A stretch of DNA of 13,262 nt from Burkholderiales bacterium UBA6064 (GCA_002428895.1 DIYC01000120.1:44375-57636); one strand, 5' to 3'. Counted from the stretch's first letter, positions 1-10,616 are shown. Numbers and translations are program-made. Notes: generated by a model not told the origin, from the letters alone.

Positions 1-178
1 CTATGTTCAATCTGAATTAGAAGCAGGTGAAGAGTTGCGTCCAATTGTGCAAAGTTGGCTTGGTTTATTTCATGGGCAGCGTCATGGTCGGCTATTTCGT
101 CAGGTTTTATCGGACACACAGTTGTTAAAAACCAATTCATATTCGGTGATTGAGCAGGCGTTAAAAGCTTTAGTTTAA
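1..178 (+). CDS. dusA: tRNA-dihydrouridine synthase A, C-terminal end (partial)
   Basis: This is the last 58 codons of a gene entering from the left edge; the frame begins at base 2 and ends at TAA 176-178. The visible peptide contains WLGLFHGQRHGRLFRQVLSD, which resembles the C-terminal helical region of DusA (typically MLGLFxGxPGxRxWRRxLS). DusA is an FMN enzyme that reduces uridine to dihydrouridine in the tRNA D-loop using NADPH. The catalytic barrel and its cysteine lie outside the window, so the call rests only on this tail. It converges on the leftward flavoprotein gene that ends at 252. The 73 nt between the two stops show no convincing terminator hairpin. Another Dus paralogue is possible, but the LGLF-G-R pattern favours DusA. 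Confidence 0.72.
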   Translation, partial: YVQSELEAGEELRPIVQSWLGLFHGQRHGRLFRQVLSDTQLLKTNSYSVIEQALKALV

Positions 179-251
179 AATCGAAGAGAAGTTTTTGTAA
201 ACCGCGCTGCAAACTTTTTAGACAACGCAGTCTTAACAATGCGGATGGCCT

Positions 252-1706
252 TTAATCAAAAATTTTTCCTGGATTTAAAAGACCTTGAGGATCCATCGCA
301 TTTTTAAGTGTTCTAAATAACTGAAAGTGTGCTTGGTTGACGGACTGTTTAAGCATCTCAGTTCGTAATTGTCCAATTCCGTGTTCTGCTGAAATGGTGC
401 CACCTAGCTTCATGATCTCAGTCATTACAATTTTGTTAATGGGTTGTTGATAGGTTTGTAAAAACTCGTCGGGATGAATGCCCTCTGGAGCAGATAAATT
501 AAAATGCAAGTTACCATCACCCAGATGGCCAAACAAAATGGGGCGTGTCTTAATTTGAGCGTGTTCAAAGGCTTGAAGTGTATTGCTTTGAAATTCAGCC
601 AGTTGTGAAGTTGCGCAAGCCACGTCGTGTTTAATGTTTAGCCCCTCTTTGGCCTGTGCTTCAGAAATGTTGTTTCGTAGTTTCCAAAACTGATTTGCTT
701 CGTATTCATTTTTATTGACAAACACGTTGATTCGTTCAAGTTGCTTTTGGTTAAATGAAGTGACCAATTGGCTGAATAAATTTTCAACTTGGTCTCGTAA
801 CGTTTCTTGGCTTCCTAGTGAGGAAAACTCTGCCAACACATGATCACAATTCAGGAAGTGGTCGCTGCCTGGTGCTTTTAATTGTAAGTGCTTGCTTACT
901 AATGCGATGGCTTGTTGATTCATCCATTCAAAACTAGTGAGTTCATTGAACAACCGTTTTTGAATGGCATGCAATAAATTAACTGCGCTTTCTAATGATC
1001 TGACATTGATCCAAACAGTCACATGAGCTGTTGGCATGGGGTACACTTTTAAGCAAGCTCGAGTGATAATACCCAAAGTGCCTTCAGAGCCGATGAGTAA
1101 ATGGCGCAAGTCATAGCCACTGTTGTTTTTTCTTAAGGCTCGAAGATCCCCACAGACCTCACCGTCTGCGTTAATAAACTCTAAAGCTAAGCATAATTCG
1201 CGGGCATTACCATACCGTAGAACGGCAACACCACCGGCATTACTCGCTAAATTGCCGCCGATTGTGCAACTACCTTCAGACGATAAACTGAGTGGAAATA
1301 ATAGCCCTTGATCGGCAGCCGCTTGTTGAACTTCTTGTAACGTATAACCGGCGTCAACAGTGAGTGTTAAGTTTTTGGGGTCAATCTGAATTGGGCCTCG
1401 AAGACTTGTGGTACGCAGCACAATATGGGGTTTGTGGGTGTACTTCACGCTGGGTACTGAGCCGCCACATAAACCCGTATTGCCTCCTTGGGTTGTGATG
1501 CAGATTTTAAACTGGCTGCAGAGTTTAACTACCGCTTGAAGATTAGGTACTGTTTTAGGTGTCACAATAGCCAATGCACTGGTGAAGTAGCGTTTTCGCC
1601 AATCGGTGCAGGCTGTTGCGATGAGTTTTGAATCGGTCAATACTTCTTCTTTTGAAAGAATAGTTCTGAGGGTTTCAATAAAATGATCGCCGGTGTTGGT
1701 ATTCAT
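252..1706 (-). CDS. FAD-linked D-2-hydroxyglutarate dehydrogenase-like oxidoreductase
   Basis: The 484-residue protein belongs to the VAO/PCMH-fold FAD oxidases (GlcD / D-lactate dehydrogenase / D2HGDH group), which oxidise D-2-hydroxyacids and pass electrons to a carrier. The FAD domain shows QGGNTGLCGGSVP (residues 73-85), GSCTIGGNLASNAGG (145-159) followed by LRYG, and LRKNNSGYDL...GSEGTLGIIT (191-215). The C-terminal substrate domain carries the metal/substrate motif HLGDGNLH (394-401) and SAEHGIG (439-445); H394, H401 and E441 match the metal ligands known for the family. The QGGNTG form and LRYG favour D-2-hydroxyglutarate dehydrogenase over glycolate oxidase GlcD. D2HGDH-type enzymes remove D-2-hydroxyglutarate, for example that made as a side product by SerA, but the substrate here is inferred. 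It is the last gene of a leftward unit, 11 nt after the DUF2069 gene. The start is ATG 1704-1706 with a weak ribosome site. Confidence 0.88.
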   Translation of the reverse strand: MNTNTGDHFIETLRTILSKEEVLTDSKLIATACTDWRKRYFTSALAIVTPKTVPNLQAVVKLCSQFKICITTQGGNTGLCGGSVPSVKYTHKPHIVLRTTSLRGPIQIDPKNLTLTVDAGYTLQEVQQAAADQGLLFPLSLSSEGSCTIGGNLASNAGGVAVLRYGNARELCLALEFINADGEVCGDLRALRKNNSGYDLRHLLIGSEGTLGIITRACLKVYPMPTAHVTVWINVRSLESAVNLLHAIQKRLFNELTSFEWMNQQAIALVSKHLQLKAPGSDHFLNCDHVLAEFSSLGSQETLRDQVENLFSQLVTSFNQKQLERINVFVNKNEYEANQFWKLRNNISEAQAKEGLNIKHDVACATSQLAEFQSNTLQAFEHAQIKTRPILFGHLGDGNLHFNLSAPEGIHPDEFLQTYQQPINKIVMTEIMKLGGTISAEHGIGQLRTEMLKQSVNQAHFQLFRTLKNAMDPQGLLNPGKIFD

Positions 1707-1717
1707 AGTTTTATGGA

Positions 1718-2080
1718 TTAACCTGATGGTTTGACTAACTTAAACGTTCGAATAAAAATGACTGTAGAGAGAAAAAAACATAAACAAATCACAATTTCAA
1801 TACCCGCTAATACACGAGAGGCTAAAGTAGGATCAGAAAAACCTCGAGTCGCACCTTCGGCAAAGTAAAGCCAAATTAACAAGGTGCTGGCTTGATAGGT
1901 TTTTACATGTTGCTTTAAAATGCCGAGTACAACAAATAGTATAGGTATGATTTTTAATACCAACCAAGACCCATCGGGGCGAATGGGTGCTAATACGAGC
2001 TCCCAGGCTAAACACAATACAATTAAAGCCAACAACCAAAAGCAACTTGACCAATAGGCCATTTTTCGTACTTGATTCAC
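1718..2080 (-). CDS. DUF2069 family inner-membrane protein
   Basis: This 120-residue hydrophobic protein has about four predicted membrane segments (roughly residues 11-30, 39-57, 62-77 and 88-112). Its conserved-looking WLYFAEGATRGFSDP stretch (70-84) resembles the WxYxxEGxxR signature of DUF2069. The function of the family is unknown. From memory it sits next to wrbA in Pseudomonas and in betaproteobacteria, as it does here. The annotated start is GTG 2078-2080, with an AGG-type ribosome site about 9 nt upstream (complement of 2090-2092). An in-frame ATG at 2060-2062 would remove six residues but has no visible ribosome site. It begins 13 nt after the wrbA stop and is probably co-transcribed with it. 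Confidence 0.8.
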   Translation of the reverse strand: MNQVRKMAYWSSCFWLLALIVLCLAWELVLAPIRPDGSWLVLKIIPILFVVLGILKQHVKTYQASTLLIWLYFAEGATRGFSDPTLASRVLAGIEIVICLCFFLSTVIFIRTFKLVKPSG

Positions 2081-2093
2081 AACGTTAAGCCTA

Positions 2094-2763
<670 letters not shown>

Positions 2764-4116
2764 TTGGTTTTTACAAGAAAATCTGAAGTCAAGCTAGGTC
2801 AGTTCAGCGCAATGGTACACCCGATTCAGCAGAGTGATCAACATAGAAAATATGCTTTGCCTGTGTGGTTCGTTTGGGGAATCAAATTTTTTCGTTTGGT
2901 ACGCGATCGCCTTGTGCAGCAACATTTGACCCAAGTCGCATCGAGTTTAACGTTTACCACTGTATTGTCTTTAGTGCCGATGGTCACAGTGGCCTTGGCC
3001 GTGTTTACAGCCTTTCCTATGTTTGATCAGGTTCGAAGTAATCTTGAAGGGTATATGCTTCAAGGGTTGTTTCCTGAATCGTTGTCTGAGACTATTTTAA
3101 CTTATGTGAATCAATTTTCTGAAAAAGCACGGGGCTTAACTGCACTGGGTGTGCTTATTTTAGGCCTCACTGCGTTGATGACCCTGTTCACCATAGACCG
3201 TGCCTTTAATGCCATTTGGAATGTTAAACGCCATCGTTCTATGATTGATCAAGTTTTACTTTATTGGGCAGTGTTAAGTATAGCGCCATTGTTAGTTGGG
3301 TTTAGTTTAACTGTTACTACGGCATTGGTTAATTTTTCAATGCAAAGTGTGAATCAGGAGAGAATTAATTTAGTTCCTTTGTTGTCGCTTACTCCTGTGC
3401 TGATTACGGTACTGGCTTTTGCTCTTATTTTTAAATTGGTTCCCAATCGTGCAGTTCGTTGGTTTGATGCATTGGTTGGTGCGGTGTTGTCGGCTGTACT
3501 GTTTGAGCTTTCTAAGCATGCTTTTGCTGTTTATGTGGCTCATTTTCCTTCTTACACGGCTGTGTATGGTGCAATGTCTGCGATTCCATTATTTTTATTA
3601 TGGATTTATTTGTCATGGTTGATTGTTTTATTAGGTGCTGTGGTGGTTGCAGCGTTGCCGATGGCTCGATCTGGGGTGTGGCAAACGCGAGAAAAAGCCG
3701 GTGAGCATTGGGTACTTGCTTTGCGAATTTTAGGTGGATTGTATAGCAGTCGAAATAATCCTCGGCCTGGCCTGACCCTTGAGCAATTACTTGTTAAAAC
3801 TCAAGCTTCTCCTGATCAACTCGATGATGTGTTGTCTATTTTGATGCGAAAAAGCATTGTGGGTTTGTTGGCTGGGAATCGAAGATGGGAAAAATTTGTA
3901 TTAATTTGCGACCCACGCGTATTCAATTTGAGTGAATTGGTGCAACTGTTGTGGTATGACCCCAAACTAAGCCAAGTTTTAGAAAAAGAGTTGCCCAATA
4001 GTGCTGCATACATGTCAAAATTATGGGATGATTACATCTCAAAGACAAAATTAGATGAATGGTTAGAAGGCGTTTCACTTGATCTGAAACTATTGGATAA
4101 AGTCGATAAGCAGTAG
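2764..4116 (+). CDS. yihY: YihY/BrkB-family inner-membrane protein
   Basis: The 450-residue protein has a polytopic core of about six membrane segments (roughly residues 60-85, 122-145, 163-192, 205-226, 235-258 and 268-297). The family signature is clear: SLTFTTVLSLVPM (61-73), RAFNAIWNV (146-154), and YTAVYGAMSAIPLFLLWIYL (264-283) followed by SW and LLGA. After the membrane core a soluble tail of about 150 residues (300-450) looks like the winged-helix-like extension (LTLEQLLVKTQASPDQLDDVL) of the long YihY forms; E. coli YihY is only about 290 residues. Its biochemical role is unknown. The old name ribonuclease BN is wrong, since that activity belongs to ElaC/RNase Z. The start is TTG 2764. 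It lies 83 nt upstream of hfq, where der or miaA is usually found. Confidence 0.9.
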   Translation: MVFTRKSEVKLGQFSAMVHPIQQSDQHRKYALPVWFVWGIKFFRLVRDRLVQQHLTQVASSLTFTTVLSLVPMVTVALAVFTAFPMFDQVRSNLEGYMLQGLFPESLSETILTYVNQFSEKARGLTALGVLILGLTALMTLFTIDRAFNAIWNVKRHRSMIDQVLLYWAVLSIAPLLVGFSLTVTTALVNFSMQSVNQERINLVPLLSLTPVLITVLAFALIFKLVPNRAVRWFDALVGAVLSAVLFELSKHAFAVYVAHFPSYTAVYGAMSAIPLFLLWIYLSWLIVLLGAVVVAALPMARSGVWQTREKAGEHWVLALRILGGLYSSRNNPRPGLTLEQLLVKTQASPDQLDDVLSILMRKSIVGLLAGNRRWEKFVLICDPRVFNLSELVQLLWYDPKLSQVLEKELPNSAAYMSKLWDDYISKTKLDEWLEGVSLDLKLLDKVDKQ

Positions 4117-4199
4117 AACAGTGTGCCTTTTTGCAGAATTAAACTGATTTACTTCTGCTCTAATAAATAAATAACCACAACACAGTTTGGAGCTGTACT

Positions 4200-4433
4200 A
4201 TGAGCAATAAAGGGCAATTACTACAAGACCCATTTTTGAATTTGCTTCGCAAAGAGCATGTTCCTGTTTCTATCTACCTAGTCAATGGCATTAAGTTGCA
4301 AGGCCATATTGAATCATTTGATCAATATGTCGTCTTGCTTCGCAATACAGTGACGCAAATGGTGTATAAACATGCAATCTCAACTGTGGTACCAGGCCGT
4401 GCGGTCACATTTACGATGGATGAGAAAGAATAA
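4200..4433 (+). CDS. hfq: RNA chaperone Hfq
   Basis: This 77-residue Sm-like protein forms a hexameric ring that pairs small RNAs with mRNAs. The Sm1 motif [20 protein letters not shown] (23-42) and the Sm2 motif [10 protein letters not shown] (56-65) are intact. Residues equivalent to E. coli Q8, D9, F39, K31, Y55, K56 and H57 are present (one higher here), so the proximal uridine pocket is complete. The rim patch is R17-K18-E19-H20 rather than E. coli RRER, and Y43 replaces F42; both are, as I recall, typical of betaproteobacterial Hfq. The C-terminal tail is only about 10 residues and ends in acidic DEKE. The start is ATG 4200 with GGAG at 4189-4192, 7 nt upstream. The stop is followed 9 nt later by the first possible hflX start. 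Confidence 0.98.
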   Translation: MSNKGQLLQDPFLNLLRKEHVPVSIYLVNGIKLQGHIESFDQYVVLLRNTVTQMVYKHAISTVVPGRAVTFTMDEKE

Positions 4434-4442
4434 GTCGTTTTA

Positions 4443-5558
4443 TTGTTCATTTCATTGGGTAAATTCAACTTGGCACCACGTGCTGTTTTAGTCACCGTCG
4501 AGTTTGATTCTACGTGCACAGATGAGCATCAGCGTGAGCTTGTTCTGTTGTGCCAATCAGCAGGCGCTGTTGTTCATCAGAGCCTTGTTGTTAAACGTAA
4601 ACAAGCAGTTGCTTCTTTGTTTATCGGCACAGGCAAAGTGGATGAATTGGCGCAGTTGTGTCAGCTTCATCAAATCGACTTGGTGGTGTTTAATCACGAT
4701 TTAACCCCAGTACAACAACGCAATCTTGAGCAAAAGCTAAATTGTCGCGTGCTCGATCGTACCGGTTTAATTTTAGATATTTTCGCACTCCGTGCGCAAA
4801 GTTTTGAAGGTAAGTTACAAATTGAATTGGTTCAATTGGAATACTTAAAATCCCGATTGGTGCATCGACACGAGGGACTGAGTGGTCAGCAAGGCGGCAT
4901 AGGAATGCGTGGTCCTGGGGAAACTCAACTAGAAACCGATCGGCGTCTTATTGCCAACCGTATTATTCAACTTAAGGCGCGATTACAAAAAGTTCATTCT
5001 CAGCGTTTAAGTCAAACCAAGCAACGCCGTCGCAGCGGGGTGTTTACTGTGGCCATGGTGGGTTATACCAATGCCGGTAAAAGTACCTTATTCAACGTGT
5101 TGTCTAACAGTAAGGTTTATGCAGCAGATCAATTGTTTGCAACACTTGATACAACGAGCCGAAAGGTTTTTTTAGAGCCCGGTGTTGAGTTTGTTCTTTC
5201 AGATACAGTTGGTTTTATCCGCGATTTATCTCATGGTTTGATTGAAGCATTTAAGGCGACACTTGATTCAGTGATTGATGCTGATTTGTTGTTGCATGTC
5301 GTCGATGCTAGTTCGGAATATCGACAGCAGCAAATTCAGCAAGTCAACACGGTTATTCATGAGTTAGGCGCTAGCCACGTGTCACAAATTATAGTTTTTA
5401 ATAAAATTGATCTTGTTGATTTGCAGCCGCAAGTGAAGTTTCTAGATGACGGTCAGGTTTCTTCGGTCTCTGTCAGCGCCAAGGCGGGCTTAGGTGTTAT
5501 ACTACTTCGGAATTTACTTGCACAACAAATCGTTGCTCGGCGCAACATCACACGTTAA
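4443..5558 (+). CDS. hflX: GTPase HflX (short form), ribosome-associated
   Basis: HflX binds GTP and the 50S subunit and splits stalled ribosomes under stress. The 371-residue protein has the N-terminal glycine-rich domain (about 12-170), including NHDLTPVQQRNLEQ (84-97), DRTGLILDIFALRA (105-118) and GGIGMRGPGETQLETDRR (151-168). The G domain follows: G1 GYTNAGKS (207-214), switch region FATLDTT (232-238), G3 DTVG (254-257), G4 NKID (320-323) and G5 SAK (345-347). It ends soon after G5, without the roughly 55-residue C-terminal domain of E. coli HflX (426 residues); nothing downstream in another frame restores it. The family RxWTHLERQ segment before GGIG reads HRHEGLSGQQ. No ATG or GTG lies near the conserved N-terminus. 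Candidate starts are TTG 4443, 4455 or 4470; the first is used here, and 4470 (362 residues) fits homologues equally well. Confidence 0.93.
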   Translation: MFISLGKFNLAPRAVLVTVEFDSTCTDEHQRELVLLCQSAGAVVHQSLVVKRKQAVASLFIGTGKVDELAQLCQLHQIDLVVFNHDLTPVQQRNLEQKLNCRVLDRTGLILDIFALRAQSFEGKLQIELVQLEYLKSRLVHRHEGLSGQQGGIGMRGPGETQLETDRRLIANRIIQLKARLQKVHSQRLSQTKQRRRSGVFTVAMVGYTNAGKSTLFNVLSNSKVYAADQLFATLDTTSRKVFLEPGVEFVLSDTVGFIRDLSHGLIEAFKATLDSVIDADLLLHVVDASSEYRQQQIQQVNTVIHELGASHVSQIIVFNKIDLVDLQPQVKFLDDGQVSSVSVSAKAGLGVILLRNLLAQQIVARRNITR

Positions 5559-5575
5559 TTCTCACTTTAATTTGG

Positions 5576-5603
5576 TTTAAATTTGTCAATTAATCGGTAT
5601 AGT
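5576..5603 (+). promoter_or_regulatory. Candidate sigma-70 promoter for hflKC
   Basis: In the 79-nt hflX-hflK gap, TTTAAA (5576-5581) and TATAGT (5598-5603) are separated by 16 nt and give partial matches to the -35 and -10 consensus. It would start transcription about 28 nt before the hflK ATG. It is a sequence match only; read-through from hfq-hflX is equally possible. Confidence 0.35.
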
Positions 5604-5637
5604 ACACTGTGAACTTAAACCTGAAGCAGGAAAAAAT

Positions 5638-6939
5638 ATGTCAATGAATGATCCAGATTGGGGCCGCAATTCGTCAGGCAAAAGTTCTGGTAAAGAACAC
5701 TCTGACGAGGAAAATAAGATTAGGCCCATTAATTCAAATAACCAAAATGGCCCTCCCGACCTTGATGAACTTTGGCGTGATTTTAATAAGCGTGTCAATA
5801 CCATGTTTGGTAATAAAAAAGGCGGGGGTCCTCGTGGGCCAGTGGGTGGTGGTCAAGGCGGTGGTATTCCAAATGTACCCAATCCTGGTAAATTTGTTGG
5901 AGTTTTAACGATAGTTGCTGGCTTGTTGTGGTTAGGGAGTGGTTTTTTTATTATTGAAGAAGGTACAGCCGGAGTTGTTACGCAGTTTGGTAAATATCAT
6001 CATACAGCAACTCCTGGTTTTCAGTGGCGTTTCCCTTATCCAATTCAAGATCACGAAGTGGTGAATGTATCCAGTGTTCGCCTTATTGAGGTGGGTTATC
6101 GAAATACAATTCGTACTAAAAATCTTCGTGAATCGCTGATGTTGACGGAAGACGAAAACATTATCGATATTCAATTTGCTGTTCAATATCGATTAAGTGA
6201 TCCCAAAGATTATTTATTTAATGTTCGTGATCCTGATGATGCAGTTAAACAAGCGTCTGAAACAGCAATACGTGAAGTGGTCGGTAAAAATAAAATGGAT
6301 TTTGTTTTGAAAGAGGGTCGTGAAGAGATCGCAATACGAACCAGAGAACTGATTCAAAGTGTTTTAGACCAATACTCGGTGGGTATTGTGATTAATGGTG
6401 TGACTGTTCAAAACGTTCAACCCCCTGAACAAGTGCAGGCTGCTTTTGATGATGTCGTGAAGGCGAATCAAGATCGTGAACGAATGATTTCAGAAGGTCG
6501 TGCCTATGCGAATGATATTATTCCACGTGCACGAGGTAATGCCTCTCGGTTAATCGAGGAAGCCAATGGTTATAAAGAGCGTGTTGTCGCGCAAGCTAAT
6601 GGTGATGCCTCTCGATTTAGTTCAGTCTTGAGTGAATATAAACAGTTACCTAAAGTCACTCGAGAAAGGCTATATCTTGAAACGATGCAGCAAGTGTTTA
6701 GCAACGTTTCTAAAGTACTGATTACTTCTAAAGAAAATAGTCAACTGCTGTACTTGCCATTAGATAAATTAATTAGCCAAAGTAATGATGCAAATTTGGC
6801 CAATCAATTACAGTCTAATAAAACTGCACGTGACAGAAATGATGCGTTAAATCCATTAACGTTGCCTATGACTCAACAACAAAATACTGAGCGAGAGCTT
6901 CAAGAGTCGCTTCGTAACCGCGATCGTGAGGTACGGTAA
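5638..6939 (+). CDS. hflK: FtsH protease modulator HflK (SPFH protein)
   Basis: HflK forms with HflC a large inner-membrane SPFH/prohibitin assembly that encloses and modulates the FtsH protease. The 433-residue protein starts with a polar cytoplasmic segment carrying the HflK signature NGPPDLDELWRDF (37-49), then a Gly-rich linker (62-77). A single membrane helix (about 85-105) and the SPFH domain (about 107-290) follow, with EEGTAGVVTQFGKY at its start. Next come helical coiled-coil sequence (about 280-360) and a polar, Gln/Asn-rich tail. The length is close to E. coli HflK (419). The start is ATG 5638 with AGCAGG at 5625-5630; a second in-frame ATG lies two codons on. The stop is 2 nt before hflC, implying tight coupling. 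Confidence 0.97.
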   Translation: MSMNDPDWGRNSSGKSSGKEHSDEENKIRPINSNNQNGPPDLDELWRDFNKRVNTMFGNKKGGGPRGPVGGGQGGGIPNVPNPGKFVGVLTIVAGLLWLGSGFFIIEEGTAGVVTQFGKYHHTATPGFQWRFPYPIQDHEVVNVSSVRLIEVGYRNTIRTKNLRESLMLTEDENIIDIQFAVQYRLSDPKDYLFNVRDPDDAVKQASETAIREVVGKNKMDFVLKEGREEIAIRTRELIQSVLDQYSVGIVINGVTVQNVQPPEQVQAAFDDVVKANQDRERMISEGRAYANDIIPRARGNASRLIEEANGYKERVVAQANGDASRFSSVLSEYKQLPKVTRERLYLETMQQVFSNVSKVLITSKENSQLLYLPLDKLISQSNDANLANQLQSNKTARDRNDALNPLTLPMTQQQNTERELQESLRNRDREVR

Positions 6940-6941
6940 TT

Positions 6942-7814
6942 ATGTCTAAATTAGTTCTAACAGTAGCTGCGGTGTTTATTGGGCTTTTCGTTGCAAAATC
7001 TTGCTTGTATGTGGTTGACGAGCGAGAGTTTGCTATTGTCTTTGCTTTAGGTGAAATTAAAGAGGTGCGTTCAAACCCAGGTTTATATGCTAAATTACCC
7101 GTACCTTTTCAAAACATGATCAAATACGATAAACGCGTTCAAACTATCGATGAGCCAGAACCTGAGCGTTTTATTACGTCTGAAAAAAAGAACCTTTTAG
7201 TCGATAGTTACATTAAATGGCGTATTTCTGATCCAAAGCGTTATCACATTAGTATGCAAGGCAACATCGCAGTTGCCAACAGTCGTATCAGTCAAATTGT
7301 GAAAGCTGCTTTAAACGAAGAAATTACCAAACGGACTGTGTTTGAAGCTGTTTCTGGTGAGCGGTCTATTCTAATGAAGGCGATTGTTGACAAAGTAAAG
7401 TCTGGGGCCAATGAAATTGGTGTCGATGTAGTCGATGTTCGCTTAAAACGTATTGATTTATTACCTGAGGTCTCTCAGTCCGTATTTAGTCGTATGGAAG
7501 CAGAACGCAAAGAAGAAGCCAATAACATTCGAGCTTTAGGCGCAGCTGAATCTGAACAAATTCGAGCGGATGCCGATCGCCAACGAGAGGTTATTTTGGC
7601 AAATGCCTATCGCGAAGCTCAACAGCTTAAAGGCCAAGGTGATGGTCAGGCGGCTGCAATTTATAATAAATCGTTTGGTAGCGACCCTGAGTTTTTCTCG
7701 TTTTACCGAAGTCTTGAAGCCTATCGGCAATCATTTAGTAGTAAGTCTGATGTTTTGGTGCTTGATCCAAATGCTGATTTTTTCAAGTTTTTACGTGGTG
7801 AATCTGGTCAATAA
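6942..7814 (+). CDS. hflC: FtsH protease modulator HflC (SPFH protein)
   Basis: HflC is the partner of HflK in the inner-membrane complex that controls FtsH. The 290-residue protein has an N-terminal signal-anchor helix (about 4-24), then the SPFH domain beginning VVDEREFAIVFALGEIKEV (24-42) and containing DKRVQTIDEPEPERFITSEK (63-82). Alanine/glutamate-rich helices (185-240) include RMEAERKEEANNIRALG, and the C-terminal SFYRSLEAYRQSF block (253-265) is typical of HflC. The start is ATG 6942, with GAGG (6928-6931) inside the hflK 3' end, so translation is probably coupled. The stop TAA (7812-7814) directly abuts an ATG that could start the next frame (TAAATG). Confidence 0.97.
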   Translation: MSKLVLTVAAVFIGLFVAKSCLYVVDEREFAIVFALGEIKEVRSNPGLYAKLPVPFQNMIKYDKRVQTIDEPEPERFITSEKKNLLVDSYIKWRISDPKRYHISMQGNIAVANSRISQIVKAALNEEITKRTVFEAVSGERSILMKAIVDKVKSGANEIGVDVVDVRLKRIDLLPEVSQSVFSRMEAERKEEANNIRALGAAESEQIRADADRQREVILANAYREAQQLKGQGDGQAAAIYNKSFGSDPEFFSFYRSLEAYRQSFSSKSDVLVLDPNADFFKFLRGESGQ

Positions 7815-7828
7815 ATGTTATTTTTCAT

Positions 7829-7854
7829 CAGCTTGGGGGTTTTTCCCCAGGTTG
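7829..7854 (+). terminator. Strong hairpin after hflC (possible attenuator or mRNA 3' stabiliser)
   Basis: Positions 7829-7838 (CAGCTTGGGG) pair with 7845-7854 (CCCCAGGTTG) as a 10-bp stem with two G-T wobbles around a 6-nt loop (GTTTTT). It begins 14 nt after the hflC stop. The following sequence (TGTGTTTATTT) is T-rich but not a pure T-tract, so full intrinsic termination is uncertain. Partial termination or protection of the hflKC mRNA end, lowering expression of the genes downstream, is plausible. Confidence 0.45.
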
Positions 7855-7886
7855 TGTGTTTATTTCCTCAGATTTATTTTACGTAC

Positions 7887-8075
7887 ATGAGTGATTCCAT
7901 TTGGGCTGCAGTTGCACTTGCGTTTATCATTGAGGGTTTGGTGCCTTTGCTTTTTCCAGTTCAATGGAAACAAACCATGCAAAAAATAGCCACATTCGAA
8001 CAGGGTCAAATTCGATTTGTTGGGCTAGTTGTAACTTTGCTAGGGCTTTTGTTGTTAACTTTTATGCTGCGATAA
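7887..8075 (+). CDS. DUF2065 (YjeT-like) small inner-membrane protein
   Basis: From ATG 7887 the product has 62 residues: MSDSIWAAVALAFIIEGLVP starts a first membrane helix (about 4-22), then comes a basic/polar loop with PVQWKQTMQK, then a second helix (about 42-60) ending in a lone Arg. This matches E. coli YjeT, also found between hflC and purA, which has the same IW...EGLxPxLxPxxWKK pattern and about 65 residues. The function is unknown. An in-frame ATG at 7815, abutting the hflC stop, would give 86 residues with a hydrophobic N-terminal extension not seen in the family and would put the 7829-7854 hairpin inside the coding sequence; I prefer 7887. Neither start has a good ribosome site. 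hisZ follows after 9 nt. Confidence 0.82.
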   Translation: MSDSIWAAVALAFIIEGLVPLLFPVQWKQTMQKIATFEQGQIRFVGLVVTLLGLLLLTFMLR

Positions 8076-8084
8076 TTAATCACT

Positions 8085-10591
<2,507 letters not shown>

Positions 10592-10616
10592 TTGATACAG
10601 GTTACAGTGGTTTAAT

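Noticed and set aside
179..251. Terminator between the converging dusA and flavoprotein genes
   Set aside because: No stem of useful length followed by a T-tract was found in either direction.
4117..4199. Promoter for hfq in the 83-nt gap after yihY
   Set aside because: AT-rich hexamers such as TAATAA are present, but no -35 at a proper spacing could be matched; left uncalled.
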